A DNA stretch of 64,000 nucleotides from Maritimibacter harenae (GCF_009882975.1 NZ_WTUX01000010.1:294367-358366); one strand, 5' to 3'; numbered from the stretch's first letter, positions 1 to 7,706 are shown. Notes: generated from the sequence alone by a model not told the origin. Program-made: numbers and translations.

Positions 1-27
1 GAGGCCGCCGAGCCCGAGGGGCTTTGA
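1..27 (+). CDS. 3' end of an upstream gene
   Basis: Reading from base 1 in frame gives eight codons ending EAAEPEGL and a TGA stop at 25-27. The stop overlaps the TTG start of the next gene in a TTGA junction, the usual sign of co-transcription and translational coupling. Eight codons are too few to identify the product. In comparable loci the gene before the box genes is often a benzoate-CoA ligase or a transporter component, but nothing here decides that. Confidence 0.4.
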   Translation, partial: EAAEPEGL

Positions 28-383
28 GCGCGCCGCCCCATGTCCCCGGGCGCAACGCCCGTCCGCCCGAAGGCTCGATCGCGCCCGGGCTCGAGGAAGG
101 GCTCGCCCAGTACCGGGCGGGCTACTTCTGGGAAGCGCACGAGGCGTGGGAGCCGGTCTGGATGGCCGCGCCCCCCAATTCGCCGGAAAAGGCGCTGATG
201 CAGGCGATCATACAGCTCGCCAACGGAAACCTGAAACTCGTCATGGACCAGAAGCGCGCCGCGTCGCGTATCGCGGCGCTGGCGCGCGACCACCTGGCGC
301 GGGCCGGAACGGGCGACCTGGTGGATTGGGCGCGGGCGGAGCTGGAATCACTCGAAAACGCGGCGCAAGAAGGTGCACAATAG
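24..383 (+). CDS. DUF309 family protein
   Basis: This 119-residue protein matches the DUF309 pattern: a short helical protein with the signature EAHEAWEPVW near residues 38-47, followed by KALMQAIIQLANG. The family's biochemical role is not known to me. The TTG at 24 is the only in-frame start before residue 47, and it overlaps the TGA of the preceding gene, so translation is probably coupled. The gene ends at 383 inside the first BoxR-type operator (TGCAC-N4-GTGCA at 374-387), so the regulatory region of boxC begins within its last codons. It most likely belongs to the upstream benzoate unit rather than to the boxC transcript. Confidence 0.75.
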   Translation: MSAPPHVPGRNARPPEGSIAPGLEEGLAQYRAGYFWEAHEAWEPVWMAAPPNSPEKALMQAIIQLANGNLKLVMDQKRAASRIAALARDHLARAGTGDLVDWARAELESLENAAQEGAQ

Positions 384-387
384 TGCA
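374..387. promoter_or_regulatory. BoxR-type operator O1
   Basis: TGCAC-AATA-GTGCA is a perfect inverted repeat overlapping the stop codon of the DUF309 gene. BoxR and BzdR regulators of other bacteria recognise TGCA-containing repeats. A second site of the same form starts 65 bases downstream at 439. Confidence 0.6.
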
Positions 388-438
388 AACCGCGCTGCAA
401 TAAATCACAAGTCACTGATTTTAAACAAAAGAAAAACA

Positions 439-462
439 AGCACTATAGTGCACCATAGTGTA
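439..462. promoter_or_regulatory. Overlapping BoxR-type operators O2/O3
   Basis: Two imperfect TGCAC-N4-GTGCA sites overlap: AGCAC-TATA-GTGCA at 439-452, whose core GCACTATAGTGC is a perfect 12-base palindrome, and TGCAC-CATA-GTGTA at 449-462. Their starts are 10 bases apart, about one helical turn, so bound dimers would sit on the same face of the helix. A further half-like site (GCACTATG) lies at 480-487. The AT-rich stretch at 401-437 upstream carries no gene. Confidence 0.6.
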
Positions 463-489
463 GACTTGGTTTCGAACACGCACTATGTT
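461..489 (+). promoter_or_regulatory. Candidate boxC promoter
   Basis: TAGACT at 461-466 and TATGTT at 484-489 are separated by 17 bases and give a plausible sigma70-type -35/-10 pair. The -35 abuts operator O3 and the -10 overlaps the GCACTATG half-like site, so a bound repressor would block polymerase. The assignment is by eye only. Confidence 0.35.
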
Positions 490-518
490 GCTAAACACGC
501 GAACAAGGAGACCCAGCC

Positions 519-2177
519 GTGAGCAAGGTGATCGACTTTCAAACCGACCCGTCCAAGTACCGCCACTGGAAAGTGGAATACGACGGGCCCGTGGCCACCG
601 TCATCATGGACGTCGACGAAGACGCCGGCCTCTTCGACGGCTACAAGCTCAAGCTGAATTCCTACGACCTCGGCGTCGACATCGAACTGTCGGACGTCGT
701 GCAGCGGATGCGCTTCGAGCACCCGGAGGTGAAGACCGTCGTGATGAAGTCGGGCAAGGACCTCGTGTTCTGCGCCGGCGCGAACATCCGCATGCTGGGC
801 GGGGCCGCCCACAGCCACAAGGTCAACTTCTGCAAGTTCACCAACGAGACGCGCAACACCTTCGAAGCGGCCGAGCAGGACTCGGGCCAGAAATGGATCG
901 CGGCCGTGAAGGGCGCCTGCGCGGGCGGCGGCTACGAACTGGCGCTGGCCTGCAACCACATCATGCTGACCGACGACTCGACCTCGTCCGTCGCGCTGCC
1001 GGAAGTGCCGCTCCTGGCCGTGCTGCCGGGCACCGGCGGGCTGACCCGCGTCACCGACAAGCGCAAGGTGCGCCGCGACCGGGCCGACATCTTCTGCTCG
1101 ATCGAAGAGGGCATCAAGGGCAAGCGCGCCAAGGACTGGCGCCTGGTCGACGAGGTGATCCCGAACTCGAAGTTCGAAGAGACCGTCGCCGAGCGCGCCC
1201 GTGAATTCGCCGCCAACTCGACGAAGCCCGATGTCGAGAAGGGCATCGAGCTGACCCCGCTCAACCGCACCATCGACGACAAGGGCGTGCATTACGACCT
1301 CGTCGAAGTCGAGATCGACCGTGACGGCCGAAAGGCCACCATCACGCTGTCGGGTCCCGATGCTGACGCGCCGGGATCGATCGACGAGGTGGTCGCGCAG
1401 GGCGCCGAGGGTTACCTCCTCAAGCTCGCCCGCGAGCTGGACGACGCGATCATGCACCTGCGCCTCAACGAGATGGAGCTGGGCCTGTGGGTGTTCCGCA
1501 CGCAGGGCGACCCGGAGCAGGTGAAGGCGCACGAGGACCTTCTGCTCGCCAACGAGGACAACTGGCTCGCCAACGAGATCCTGCAGTTCTGGAAGCGCGT
1601 GCTGAAGCGTGTCGACGTGACCTCGCGTTCGCTGACCGCGCTGGTCGAGCACGGTTCGTGCTACGCCGGCGTCCTGGCCGAGCTGCTCTTCGCCGTCGAC
1701 CGGTCGTACATGATGGAAGACGAGTTCGAGGGCGACAACCGCCCGATCGCCACCATCACGCTGTCGGAATCGAACTTCGGCCGTTACCCGATGGGCAACG
1801 ACCTGAGCCGCCTCGAGACCCGCTTCCTGGGCGAGCCCGAGAGCCTCGAGAAGGCCAAGGGCGCGATCGGCGAGGCACTGGAGGCCGAAGAGGCCGACGA
1901 GCTGGGCCTCGTGACCATGATCCTCGACGACATCGACTGGGACGACGAGATCCGCATCTTCATGGAAGAGCGCGCCTCGTTCAGCCCGGACGCGATGACG
2001 GGCATGGAAGCCAACCTCCGCTTCGCCGGCCCCGAAACGATGGAGACCCGGATCTTCGGCCGCCTGACGGCCTGGCAGAACTGGATCTTCAACCGCCCGA
2101 ACGCGGTGGGCGAGAACGGCGCGCTGCAGCGCTACGGCACCGGCGTGCGCGGCGAATACAACATGGAACGCGTCTAA
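519..2177 (+). CDS. boxC: 2,3-epoxybenzoyl-CoA dihydrolase BoxC
   Basis: BoxC opens the ring in the aerobic hybrid benzoate pathway: it converts 2,3-epoxybenzoyl-CoA with two waters to 3,4-dehydroadipyl-CoA semialdehyde and formate. The 552-residue length suits the family, which is about twice a normal crotonase. The N-terminal half has crotonase features (VCAGANIRML-like segment FCAGANIRML near residue 87, then GACAGGGYELALACNHI near 130), and a second, more divergent crotonase-like region follows around residues 260-500. The GTG start is chosen because AAGGAG lies at 505-510, eight bases upstream. It is the first gene of the boxC-boxB-orf-boxA unit, directly downstream of the BoxR-type operators. 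It acts in the cytosol after BoxAB. Confidence 0.93.
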   Translation: MSKVIDFQTDPSKYRHWKVEYDGPVATVIMDVDEDAGLFDGYKLKLNSYDLGVDIELSDVVQRMRFEHPEVKTVVMKSGKDLVFCAGANIRMLGGAAHSHKVNFCKFTNETRNTFEAAEQDSGQKWIAAVKGACAGGGYELALACNHIMLTDDSTSSVALPEVPLLAVLPGTGGLTRVTDKRKVRRDRADIFCSIEEGIKGKRAKDWRLVDEVIPNSKFEETVAERAREFAANSTKPDVEKGIELTPLNRTIDDKGVHYDLVEVEIDRDGRKATITLSGPDADAPGSIDEVVAQGAEGYLLKLARELDDAIMHLRLNEMELGLWVFRTQGDPEQVKAHEDLLLANEDNWLANEILQFWKRVLKRVDVTSRSLTALVEHGSCYAGVLAELLFAVDRSYMMEDEFEGDNRPIATITLSESNFGRYPMGNDLSRLETRFLGEPESLEKAKGAIGEALEAEEADELGLVTMILDDIDWDDEIRIFMEERASFSPDAMTGMEANLRFAGPETMETRIFGRLTAWQNWIFNRPNAVGENGALQRYGTGVRGEYNMERV

Positions 2178-2186
2178 CCGAACTAA

Positions 2187-2208
2187 GGGCGGGCTATCGT
2201 GCCCGCCC
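2187..2208 (+). other. Intercistronic hairpin boxC-boxB
   Basis: GGGCGGGC (2187-2194), a six-base loop, and GCCCGCCC (2201-2208) form a perfect 8-bp stem nine bases after the boxC stop. No T-run follows, so an mRNA processing or stability element fits better than a terminator. Confidence 0.5.
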
Positions 2209-2229
2209 AAAACCCATAGGGAGAGACAA

Positions 2230-3681
2230 ATGGTCGACCTTATCAATGTCAGCTACGACACCCAGATCCCGAACAACGTCGGGCTCTCGTCGGACCGCAA
2301 GGTTCTGAAAGCGCTGGAGAAATGGCACCCCGGCTACATCAACTGGTGGAATGATCTCATCCCCGAGAAGTTCCAGAAGTCGATGGTGTACCTGCGCACC
2401 GCCGTCTCCGTCGACCCGAAGGGCTGGGCCAAGTTCGACTACGTCAAGATGCCCGAGTACCGCTGGGGCGTCCTGCTTGCCCCGCAGGTCGAAGGCCGCA
2501 CCATTCCCTGTGGCGAGCATTACGGCCAGGCCGCCTGGCAGGAAGTGCCGGGCGAGTACCGCAACATGCTCAAGCGCCTGATCGTCATCCAGGGCGACAC
2601 CGAGCCGGGCTCGGTCGAGCAGCAGCGCTTCCTGGGCCTCACCGCCCCGTCGCTCTATGACATGCGCAACCTGTTCCAGGTGAACGTGGAAGAGGGCCGT
2701 CACCTCTGGGCGATGGTCTACCTGCTCCAGAAGTACTTCGGCCGCGACGGCCGCGAAGAGGCCAACGACCTGCTGGTCCGTTCCTCCGGTTCCGAAGAAG
2801 CCCCGCGCATGCTGGGCGCCTTCAACGAGGAAACGCCGGACTGGCTGTCGTTCTTCATGTTCACCTACTTCACCGACCGTGACGGCAAGATGCAGCTCGA
2901 GTCGCTGGCGCAGTCGGGCTTCGACCCGCTCAGCCGCACCTGCCGCTTCATGCTGACCGAGGAAGCCCACCACATGTTCGTGGGTGAGACCGGCGTGGGC
3001 CGCACGATCGAGAAGACCTGCCAGGTGATGCGCGAGAACGGCATCGAGGACCCCTACGACATCGACAAGATCCGTAGCCTGGGCGTCATCGACCTGCCGA
3101 CCATCCAGAAGAAGCTCAACCTGCACTACACCCTGTCGCTCGACCTGTTCGGCCAGGAAGTGTCGACGAACGCAGCCAACGCGTTCAACGCGGGCATCAA
3201 GGGCCGCTTCCAGGAGCACCGGATCGACGACGACCACATGCTCAAGGACGCGACCTACACGGTGTGGGATTTCGAAGACGGCAAGGCCGTTCAGAAAGAG
3301 GTCCCGGCGCTGACGGCGATCAACATGCGTCTGCGCGACGACTACATCAAGGACGCCGCCGGTGGCGTCGGCCGCTGGAACAAGATCATCGAGAAAGCCG
3401 GTGTTCAGTTCGAGCTCAAGCTGCCGCACGAGAGCTTCAACCGGAAGATCGGCGTCTTCGCCGGCCACAACTTCGATCCGGACGGCAAGATCGTCTCGGG
3501 CGCCGAGTACGACGCCGGCATCCCGAACTGGCTGCCGACCCACGCCGACGGCGACTTCATCCAGTCGCTCATGGTGCCGGTCACCGAGCCGGGCAAGTTC
3601 GCAAGCTGGATCGCGCCGCCGAAAGTCGGTATCGACAACAAGCCGGGCGACTTCGAGTACGTGAAGCTGCACATGGCGTAA
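2230..3681 (+). CDS. boxB: Benzoyl-CoA 2,3-epoxidase, BoxB subunit
   Basis: BoxB is the di-iron oxygenase that epoxidises benzoyl-CoA using O2 and electrons delivered by BoxA. The 483-residue protein keeps the expected carboxylate and histidine ligands: E125, then E155 and H158 in VEEGRH, D216 in FTDRDG, and E245 and H248 in TEEAHH. From memory, these are the ligand positions of characterised BoxB with a shift of five residues. A GGGAGAG ribosome site precedes the ATG. The gene lies 52 bases after boxC and is followed by a small cysteine-rich gene and boxA, so the oxygenase and its reductase are separated by one unrecognised gene. Confidence 0.95.
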   Translation: MVDLINVSYDTQIPNNVGLSSDRKVLKALEKWHPGYINWWNDLIPEKFQKSMVYLRTAVSVDPKGWAKFDYVKMPEYRWGVLLAPQVEGRTIPCGEHYGQAAWQEVPGEYRNMLKRLIVIQGDTEPGSVEQQRFLGLTAPSLYDMRNLFQVNVEEGRHLWAMVYLLQKYFGRDGREEANDLLVRSSGSEEAPRMLGAFNEETPDWLSFFMFTYFTDRDGKMQLESLAQSGFDPLSRTCRFMLTEEAHHMFVGETGVGRTIEKTCQVMRENGIEDPYDIDKIRSLGVIDLPTIQKKLNLHYTLSLDLFGQEVSTNAANAFNAGIKGRFQEHRIDDDHMLKDATYTVWDFEDGKAVQKEVPALTAINMRLRDDYIKDAAGGVGRWNKIIEKAGVQFELKLPHESFNRKIGVFAGHNFDPDGKIVSGAEYDAGIPNWLPTHADGDFIQSLMVPVTEPGKFASWIAPPKVGIDNKPGDFEYVKLHMA

Positions 3682-3688
3682 GCCAAGG

Positions 3689-3710
3689 GGCGGGGGCCTC
3701 GGTCCCCGCC
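3689..3710 (+). other. Intercistronic hairpin after boxB
   Basis: GGCGGGG (3689-3695) and CCCCGCC (3704-3710) form a 7-bp stem around an eight-base loop, just after the boxB stop. No T-run follows. It resembles the hairpin between boxC and boxB. Confidence 0.45.
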
Positions 3711-3732
3711 ACCAGACCCGAGGGAGGACCCC

Positions 3733-3897
3733 ATGCAGATCGACCGCCAAACCGGCCACGCGCCGCGCAGCCAGGACCTGGCCCACAAGATGTCCGGACT
3801 GAAATCCGGTTGCGTCGGGTGCACCGATTGCAAGGGCCTCTGCCACGAACTGATCGAAGCGATGCTGGTCCCCGAACTTGTCCTGAAGGGCAAGTGA
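3733..3897 (+). CDS. 54-residue four-cysteine ferredoxin-like protein
   Basis: An ATG at 3733 with a strong ribosome site (GGGAGGA at 3722-3728) opens a 54-residue frame that ends at 3897. Its middle reads GCVGCTDCKGLC, that is C27-x2-C30-x2-C33-x3-C37, the spacing of one [4Fe-4S] ferredoxin half, with His38 where ferredoxins usually have Pro. There is no second cysteine set, signal peptide or membrane segment. It lies between the oxygenase boxB and the reductase boxA, whose N-terminus is itself a 2[4Fe-4S] ferredoxin, which suggests a role in electron transfer, cluster supply or assembly for BoxA/BoxB. I do not recognise a named family. A small zinc protein is an alternative. The frame is real on start, ribosome site and position; the function is inference. 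Confidence 0.72.
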   Translation: MQIDRQTGHAPRSQDLAHKMSGLKSGCVGCTDCKGLCHELIEAMLVPELVLKGK

Positions 3898-3982
3898 CGC
3901 CACCCGGACCGGCGACGCGACCCCGGGCCATGTCCCGGCACTGCGGCCCGTTGCCGACATGCCAGCCAACCACGAAATCCCG

Positions 3983-4010
3983 CCCCGGGCGTGCCCCGGG
4001 GCCTCTTTTC
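3983..4010 (+). terminator. Terminator-like hairpin before boxA
   Basis: CCCCGGGC and GCCCCGGGG (3983-4001) pair with one bulge around a two-base loop, followed by CCTCTTTT. This looks like a weak intrinsic terminator or attenuator 14 bases before the boxA start, and it could lower boxA expression relative to boxB. Confidence 0.4.
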
Positions 4011-4023
4011 AAACGGTAGCCAG

Positions 4024-5217
4024 ATGAACAAGCCGCTCAAACAGCACCTGATCGATCCGGAAATCTGCATCCGCTGCTACACCTGCGAGATGACCTGCCC
4101 GATCGAGGCGATCACGCACAACGACGACAACGTCGTGGTGGATGCCGAGAAGTGCAACTTCTGCATGGACTGCATCCCGGTCTGCCCCACCGGCTCGATC
4201 GACGAGTGGCGCGTGGTCAACACGCCCTATTCGCTCGAAGAGCAGTTCGAGTGGACCGAGCTGCCCGAGCAGGAAGACATCGAACCGGCCGCCGAGGGCG
4301 ACGGCGCGATGGAGGCGCTCGACGAAGCAATGGCCGCGCTCCTGGCCGAGGCCCACGCCGGCGCGGGCGGCAAGTCCGTGGCGCCCCAGTCGGCCTCGAA
4401 GGCGACCGTGAACCTCTACAACCTCGGCAAGCCGATCGAGGCGACGGTGCAGGGCAACTACCGCCTGACCGCCGAGGACAGCGACGCCGACGTGCGCCAC
4501 ATCATCCTGGACTTCGCCGGCCAGCCGATGCCGGTGCTCGAAGGCCAGTCGATCGGGATCATCCCGCCGGGCGAGGATGCCGAAGGCAAGCCGCACCTGC
4601 CGCGCCTCTACTCGGTCTCGAGCCCCCGCGACGGCGAGCGCCCCGGCTACAACAACCTGTCGCTCACCGTGAAGCGCGAGGAACACGGGGTCGCGTCGAA
4701 CTACATCTGCGACCTGAAGAAGGGCGACAAGGTCCGCGTCACCGGTCCGTTCGGGTCCACCTTCCTGCTGCCCTCCGACCCGGACGCGGAGCTCCTGATG
4801 ATCTGTACCGGCACGGGTTCGGCCCCGTTCCGCGGCTTCACCATGCGGCGCCAGCGCGAAATGCCTTCGGCGACGCAGAAGATGACGCTGGTCTTCGGCG
4901 CGCGCAAACCGGGCGAGCTGCCCTATTTCGGCCCGCTCAAGAAGGTGCCGGAGGACTTCCTGCGCAAGATCTTCGCCTTCTCCCGGCTCGAGGACGAGCC
5001 CAAGCACTACGTGCAGGACAAGCTGCGCGAAGAGAAAGAGGCCGTGGCCAAGCTCCTCAAGTCCGACAAGGCGTATTTCTACATTTGCGGCAAGAAGGAG
5101 ATGGAGCACGGCGTCGAAGAGGCGCTGGCCGACATCGCCCGGGGCGAAGGGCTTGAGTGGAAACCGATCCGCGACCGCATGCGCGAAGAGGGCCGCTACC
5201 ACGTCGAGACCTATTGA
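4024..5217 (+). CDS. boxA: Benzoyl-CoA 2,3-epoxidase reductase, BoxA subunit
   Basis: BoxA carries electrons from NADPH to the di-iron site of BoxB. The 397-residue protein starts with two [4Fe-4S] motifs, C15-x2-C18-x2-C21-x3-CP and C44-x2-C47-x2-C50-x3-CP, followed by an acidic linker at about 70-120. A ferredoxin-NADP+ reductase module follows, with a FAD-binding RLYSVSS segment and a nucleotide-binding CTGTGSAPF segment. The ATG at 4024 is chosen because the ferredoxin domain begins there; an in-frame GTG at 3991 would start inside the upstream hairpin. The ribosome site is weak, and the leader carries a terminator-like hairpin, so expression may be lower than that of boxB. Confidence 0.94.
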   Translation: MNKPLKQHLIDPEICIRCYTCEMTCPIEAITHNDDNVVVDAEKCNFCMDCIPVCPTGSIDEWRVVNTPYSLEEQFEWTELPEQEDIEPAAEGDGAMEALDEAMAALLAEAHAGAGGKSVAPQSASKATVNLYNLGKPIEATVQGNYRLTAEDSDADVRHIILDFAGQPMPVLEGQSIGIIPPGEDAEGKPHLPRLYSVSSPRDGERPGYNNLSLTVKREEHGVASNYICDLKKGDKVRVTGPFGSTFLLPSDPDAELLMICTGTGSAPFRGFTMRRQREMPSATQKMTLVFGARKPGELPYFGPLKKVPEDFLRKIFAFSRLEDEPKHYVQDKLREEKEAVAKLLKSDKAYFYICGKKEMEHGVEEALADIARGEGLEWKPIRDRMREEGRYHVETY

Positions 5218-5255
5218 TCACGCGGCCCGGGTCGCGGACAGATGACGCAAACAGG

Positions 5256-5278
5256 ATCGGGGGCCGCGCGCCCCCGAT
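5256..5278 (+). other. Hairpin between boxA and thioesterase gene
   Basis: ATCGGGGGC (5256-5264) and GCCCCCGAT (5270-5278) form a perfect 9-bp stem with a five-base loop, 22 bases before the next start codon. There is no T-run. It is the fourth intercistronic hairpin of the box unit. Confidence 0.45.
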
Positions 5279-5300
5279 TGCACGTGAGGCAGGGACAGTA

Positions 5301-5717
5301 ATGAGCGAACCTTTCATCCACGAGATCAAAGTGACCTGGGGCGACTGCGACCCCGCGCAGATCGTCTACACCGGCAGAATCCCCAACTTCTGCCTCGACG
5401 CGATCAACGCCTTCGTCGACCACCACCTGGGCGGTGGCTGGTTCGTCCAGGAGATGGACAACGACATGGGCATGCCCTTCGTGTCGATGGCGCTGGATTT
5501 CCGCGCGCCCGTGACCCCGCGCCACCCGCTCCGCTGCGAAGTCGTGCCCACGCGGCTCGGCAACACCTCGATCACCTTCCGCGTGACCGGCCGGCAGGAC
5601 GGCAAGCTCAACTTCGAGGGCACATTCACCGAGGTCTTCGTGCAGGCGTCCACCTTCACCAAGAACCCGCCGCCCGATCATGTGCGCGCGGTGTTGGAGC
5701 CGTTGGTGCGCGACTGA
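5301..5717 (+). CDS. Acyl-CoA thioesterase, 4HBT hotdog family
   Basis: This 138-residue protein has the single hotdog domain of 4-hydroxybenzoyl-CoA thioesterases. The segment VTWGDCDPAQIVYTGRIPNF at residues 10-29 carries the conserved Asp of the D-x-x-x-I/V-Y/F pattern. Thioesterases of this type are common in aerobic CoA-dependent aromatic pathways, where they can release free acid and CoA from stalled benzoyl-CoA or other dead-end thioesters. The substrate cannot be read from the sequence. The ATG at 5301 follows an AGGCAGGGA ribosome site. It sits 83 bases after boxA and is probably co-transcribed with it. Confidence 0.85.
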   Translation: MSEPFIHEIKVTWGDCDPAQIVYTGRIPNFCLDAINAFVDHHLGGGWFVQEMDNDMGMPFVSMALDFRAPVTPRHPLRCEVVPTRLGNTSITFRVTGRQDGKLNFEGTFTEVFVQASTFTKNPPPDHVRAVLEPLVRD

Positions 5718-5725
5718 GGCAAATG

Positions 5726-5797
5726 TGCACTATATCCCGGAATCGGGCCGATTTCCTTTGATCCAACCCGGTATTCTGCCTAGGATTTATGCACTAT
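5726..5797. promoter_or_regulatory. boxR leader with two TGCACTAT sites
   Basis: TGCACTAT occurs at 5726-5733 and again at 5790-5797, in the 95-base gap before boxR. The same octamer (or its complement) forms the operators before boxC. The two copies are 64 bases apart, close to the 65-base spacing of O1 and O2 at boxC. This suggests autoregulation of boxR. Confidence 0.5.
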
Positions 5798-5812
5798 TGA
5801 ACATGAGGCGGC

Positions 5813-6721
5813 ATGGCCGAGATCACCAACTTTCGCGGCGAGGCCCGCGCGCAGGCGGACAACGGGGACAACCCGGCCGATGACCTGATCGCGCGCGTGG
5901 GCGAACGGGTGCGCCGGGCGCGTGACCGCAAGGGCATCCCGCGCCGCGTGCTTTCCGAGAAGTCGGGCGTCTCGCCGCGCTACCTCGCCCAGCTTGAAGC
6001 GGGCGAGGGCAACATCTCGATCGGACTTCTGCAAAAGGTCGCCGCCGCGCTCGACCACAAGATCGAATGGCTGGTGGGCGAGGACGATCCCTGGACCTCG
6101 GACGCCCTGCGCGTGGCCGACCTCTACCGCACGGCCAATTCCGACGTGCAGGCCGCCGTGTTGCGCACGCTCAGCCCGGAACCGATGGCCGCCCGGCGCG
6201 CCCACCGCGTCTGCCTCGTGGGCCTGCGCGGGGCCGGCAAGTCCACGCTGGGGCGGCGTGCAGGCCGTGAACTCGGCATCCCCTTCGTCGAACTCAACCG
6301 CGAGATCGAGGAACAGGCTGGCATGCCCGTGGACGAGGTCATGGCGTTCTACGGGCAGGAGGGCTACCGGCGTCTTGAAGCCCAGGCCATGTCGCGGGTG
6401 ATCGCCACCCACGACACGATGATCCTCGCCGTCGCCGGCGGCATCGTGGCCGAGCCCGAGACCTACAACCGGCTTCTGAGCAATTTCCACACGATCTGGG
6501 TCAAGGCGACCCCGGCCGAACACATGGCACGCGTGCGCGAGCAGGGCGACGAGCGCCCGATGGCGGGCAACCCCGAGGCGATGGAGCAGCTCAAGTCCAT
6601 TCTCACCTCGCGCGAAGCGCTCTACGACCGCGCGCTGGCCCAGCTCGACACCTCAAGCAAGTCGGAGGACGAGAGCCTCGAGGAACTCGTCTCTTTGATC
6701 CGTGACCGGGGCTTCGTCTAG
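5813..6721 (+). CDS. boxR: BoxR/BzdR-type transcriptional regulator
   Basis: This 302-residue protein joins an XRE helix-turn-helix (residues about 25-90, with LSEKSGVSPRYLAQLE as the core) to a shikimate-kinase-like domain. The latter starts near residue 130 and carries a Walker A motif GLRGAGKST (G137-T145). This fusion is typical of BzdR and BoxR, which repress benzoate pathway genes until benzoyl-CoA binds the kinase-like domain. The neighbouring box genes and the TGCAC-type sites before boxC and boxR support the assignment. The nucleotide-binding loop is intact, although known members are not thought to act as kinases. It converges with the next gene. Confidence 0.92.
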   Translation: MAEITNFRGEARAQADNGDNPADDLIARVGERVRRARDRKGIPRRVLSEKSGVSPRYLAQLEAGEGNISIGLLQKVAAALDHKIEWLVGEDDPWTSDALRVADLYRTANSDVQAAVLRTLSPEPMAARRAHRVCLVGLRGAGKSTLGRRAGRELGIPFVELNREIEEQAGMPVDEVMAFYGQEGYRRLEAQAMSRVIATHDTMILAVAGGIVAEPETYNRLLSNFHTIWVKATPAEHMARVREQGDERPMAGNPEAMEQLKSILTSREALYDRALAQLDTSSKSEDESLEELVSLIRDRGFV

Positions 6722-6735
6722 GGGCCGCGCGGCCC
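6722..6735. terminator. Palindrome between convergent genes
   Basis: GGGCCGCGCGGCCC is a perfect 14-base palindrome directly after the boxR stop codon, in the 33-base gap between convergent genes. As a hairpin it is GC-rich but short, and no T-run follows on either strand, so its terminator role is uncertain. Confidence 0.3.
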
Positions 6736-6754
6736 GTCGGCATCCCGAGCCGCC

Positions 6755-7678
6755 TCAGCCGATAAGGACGTTGAGGTGGCGCACGACGGAGCGGGCGAGC
6801 ACGGCGGGCTCGTAGCCGCCCTCCAGCATGGACACGATCCGCCCCTCGCAATGGCGCGCGGCGATATCGGCGAGCTTCGCCGTGACCCACTCGTAATCGT
6901 CGTCGGTGAGCGCGAGGCTAGACATGTCGTCGGCCACGTGTGCGTCGAAGCCGGCCGAGATCATCAGGATCTGCGGATCGAACGCCTCCAGGTGGGGCAG
7001 CCAATGCGCCTCGACCCCTTCGCGGAACTCCGTCGACCCGGCGCCCGCGGGCAACGGCACGTCGACGAGGTTGGGGGTCTCTTTCTCGTGTCCCGTGAAC
7101 GGATAGAAGGGGTGCTGGAAGGACGAACAGAACAGCACCCGCGTCTCGGCCTTGAAGATGTCCTCGGTCCCGTTGCCGTGGTGCACGTCGAAATCGACGA
7201 TCGCCACGCGCTCCAGCCCGTGCGCCTCCATCGCGTGGGCGGCGGCGACGGCAATGTTGTTGAACAGGCAGAACCCCATCGCGGTGCCGTGCTCGGCATG
7301 GTGGCCCGGCGGGCGCACGGCGCAGAAGGCGGGGTTGGCTTCGCCCGAGAGAACCAGGTCGACCGCCAGGACGCCCGCACCCGCCGCGCGTTCGGCGGCG
7401 CGCAGCGTTCCGGGCGACATCACCGTGTCCCCGTCCACCTCGACCGATTTCATGCCATCCCCGGGGGCCAGCGCGTAGACGCGGTCGATGTAGTCGGGAT
7501 CGTGCACCCGTTCGAGCTGCGCGCGCGCCACCCGGGGAGCATCGTAGTGGCGCAACACGTAGTCGAGCCCGGACGAGATCAGCTGGTTTGTGATCGCCTC
7601 GAGCCGGATCGGCTGGTCCGGGTGAAACGCCCCCGCGTCGTGGTCATGGCACTCGTGGTGCGAAATGAAAGCCAGCAT
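6755..7678 (-). CDS. Histone deacetylase family protein
   Basis: This 307-residue protein belongs to the arginase/deacetylase fold, class II HDAC-like group. It has RPPGHHAEH (catalytic histidine pair), VDFDVHHGNGTEDIF (zinc Asp and His) and SAGFDAH (second zinc Asp). All the expected metal and catalytic residues are present, so a zinc-dependent deacetylase or deacylase is likely. Substrates in this family range from acetylated lysines to acetylpolyamines. The gene lies 28 bases downstream of a large GNAT-containing acyl-CoA synthetase on the same strand, which suggests that the two put on and take off lysine acyl groups. The start has a GGAGGGGAC ribosome site. Confidence 0.88.
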   Translation of the reverse strand: MLAFISHHECHDHDAGAFHPDQPIRLEAITNQLISSGLDYVLRHYDAPRVARAQLERVHDPDYIDRVYALAPGDGMKSVEVDGDTVMSPGTLRAAERAAGAGVLAVDLVLSGEANPAFCAVRPPGHHAEHGTAMGFCLFNNIAVAAAHAMEAHGLERVAIVDFDVHHGNGTEDIFKAETRVLFCSSFQHPFYPFTGHEKETPNLVDVPLPAGAGSTEFREGVEAHWLPHLEAFDPQILMISAGFDAHVADDMSSLALTDDDYEWVTAKLADIAARHCEGRIVSMLEGGYEPAVLARSVVRHLNVLIG

Positions 7679-7706
7679 GTCCCCTCCCGTCCAGCCTGCT
7701 CGGGTG

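Noticed and set aside
483-2246. Long open frame antisense to boxC (similar ones lie antisense to boxB, dnaE, ileS and purD)
   Set aside because: It mirrors the codon pattern of the GC-rich sense gene, has no ribosome site or recognisable domain, and the sense protein is certain.
3991-4023. GTG at 3991 as the boxA start
   Set aside because: It lies inside a hairpin and adds 11 residues before the conserved ferredoxin domain; the ATG at 4024 fits the family.
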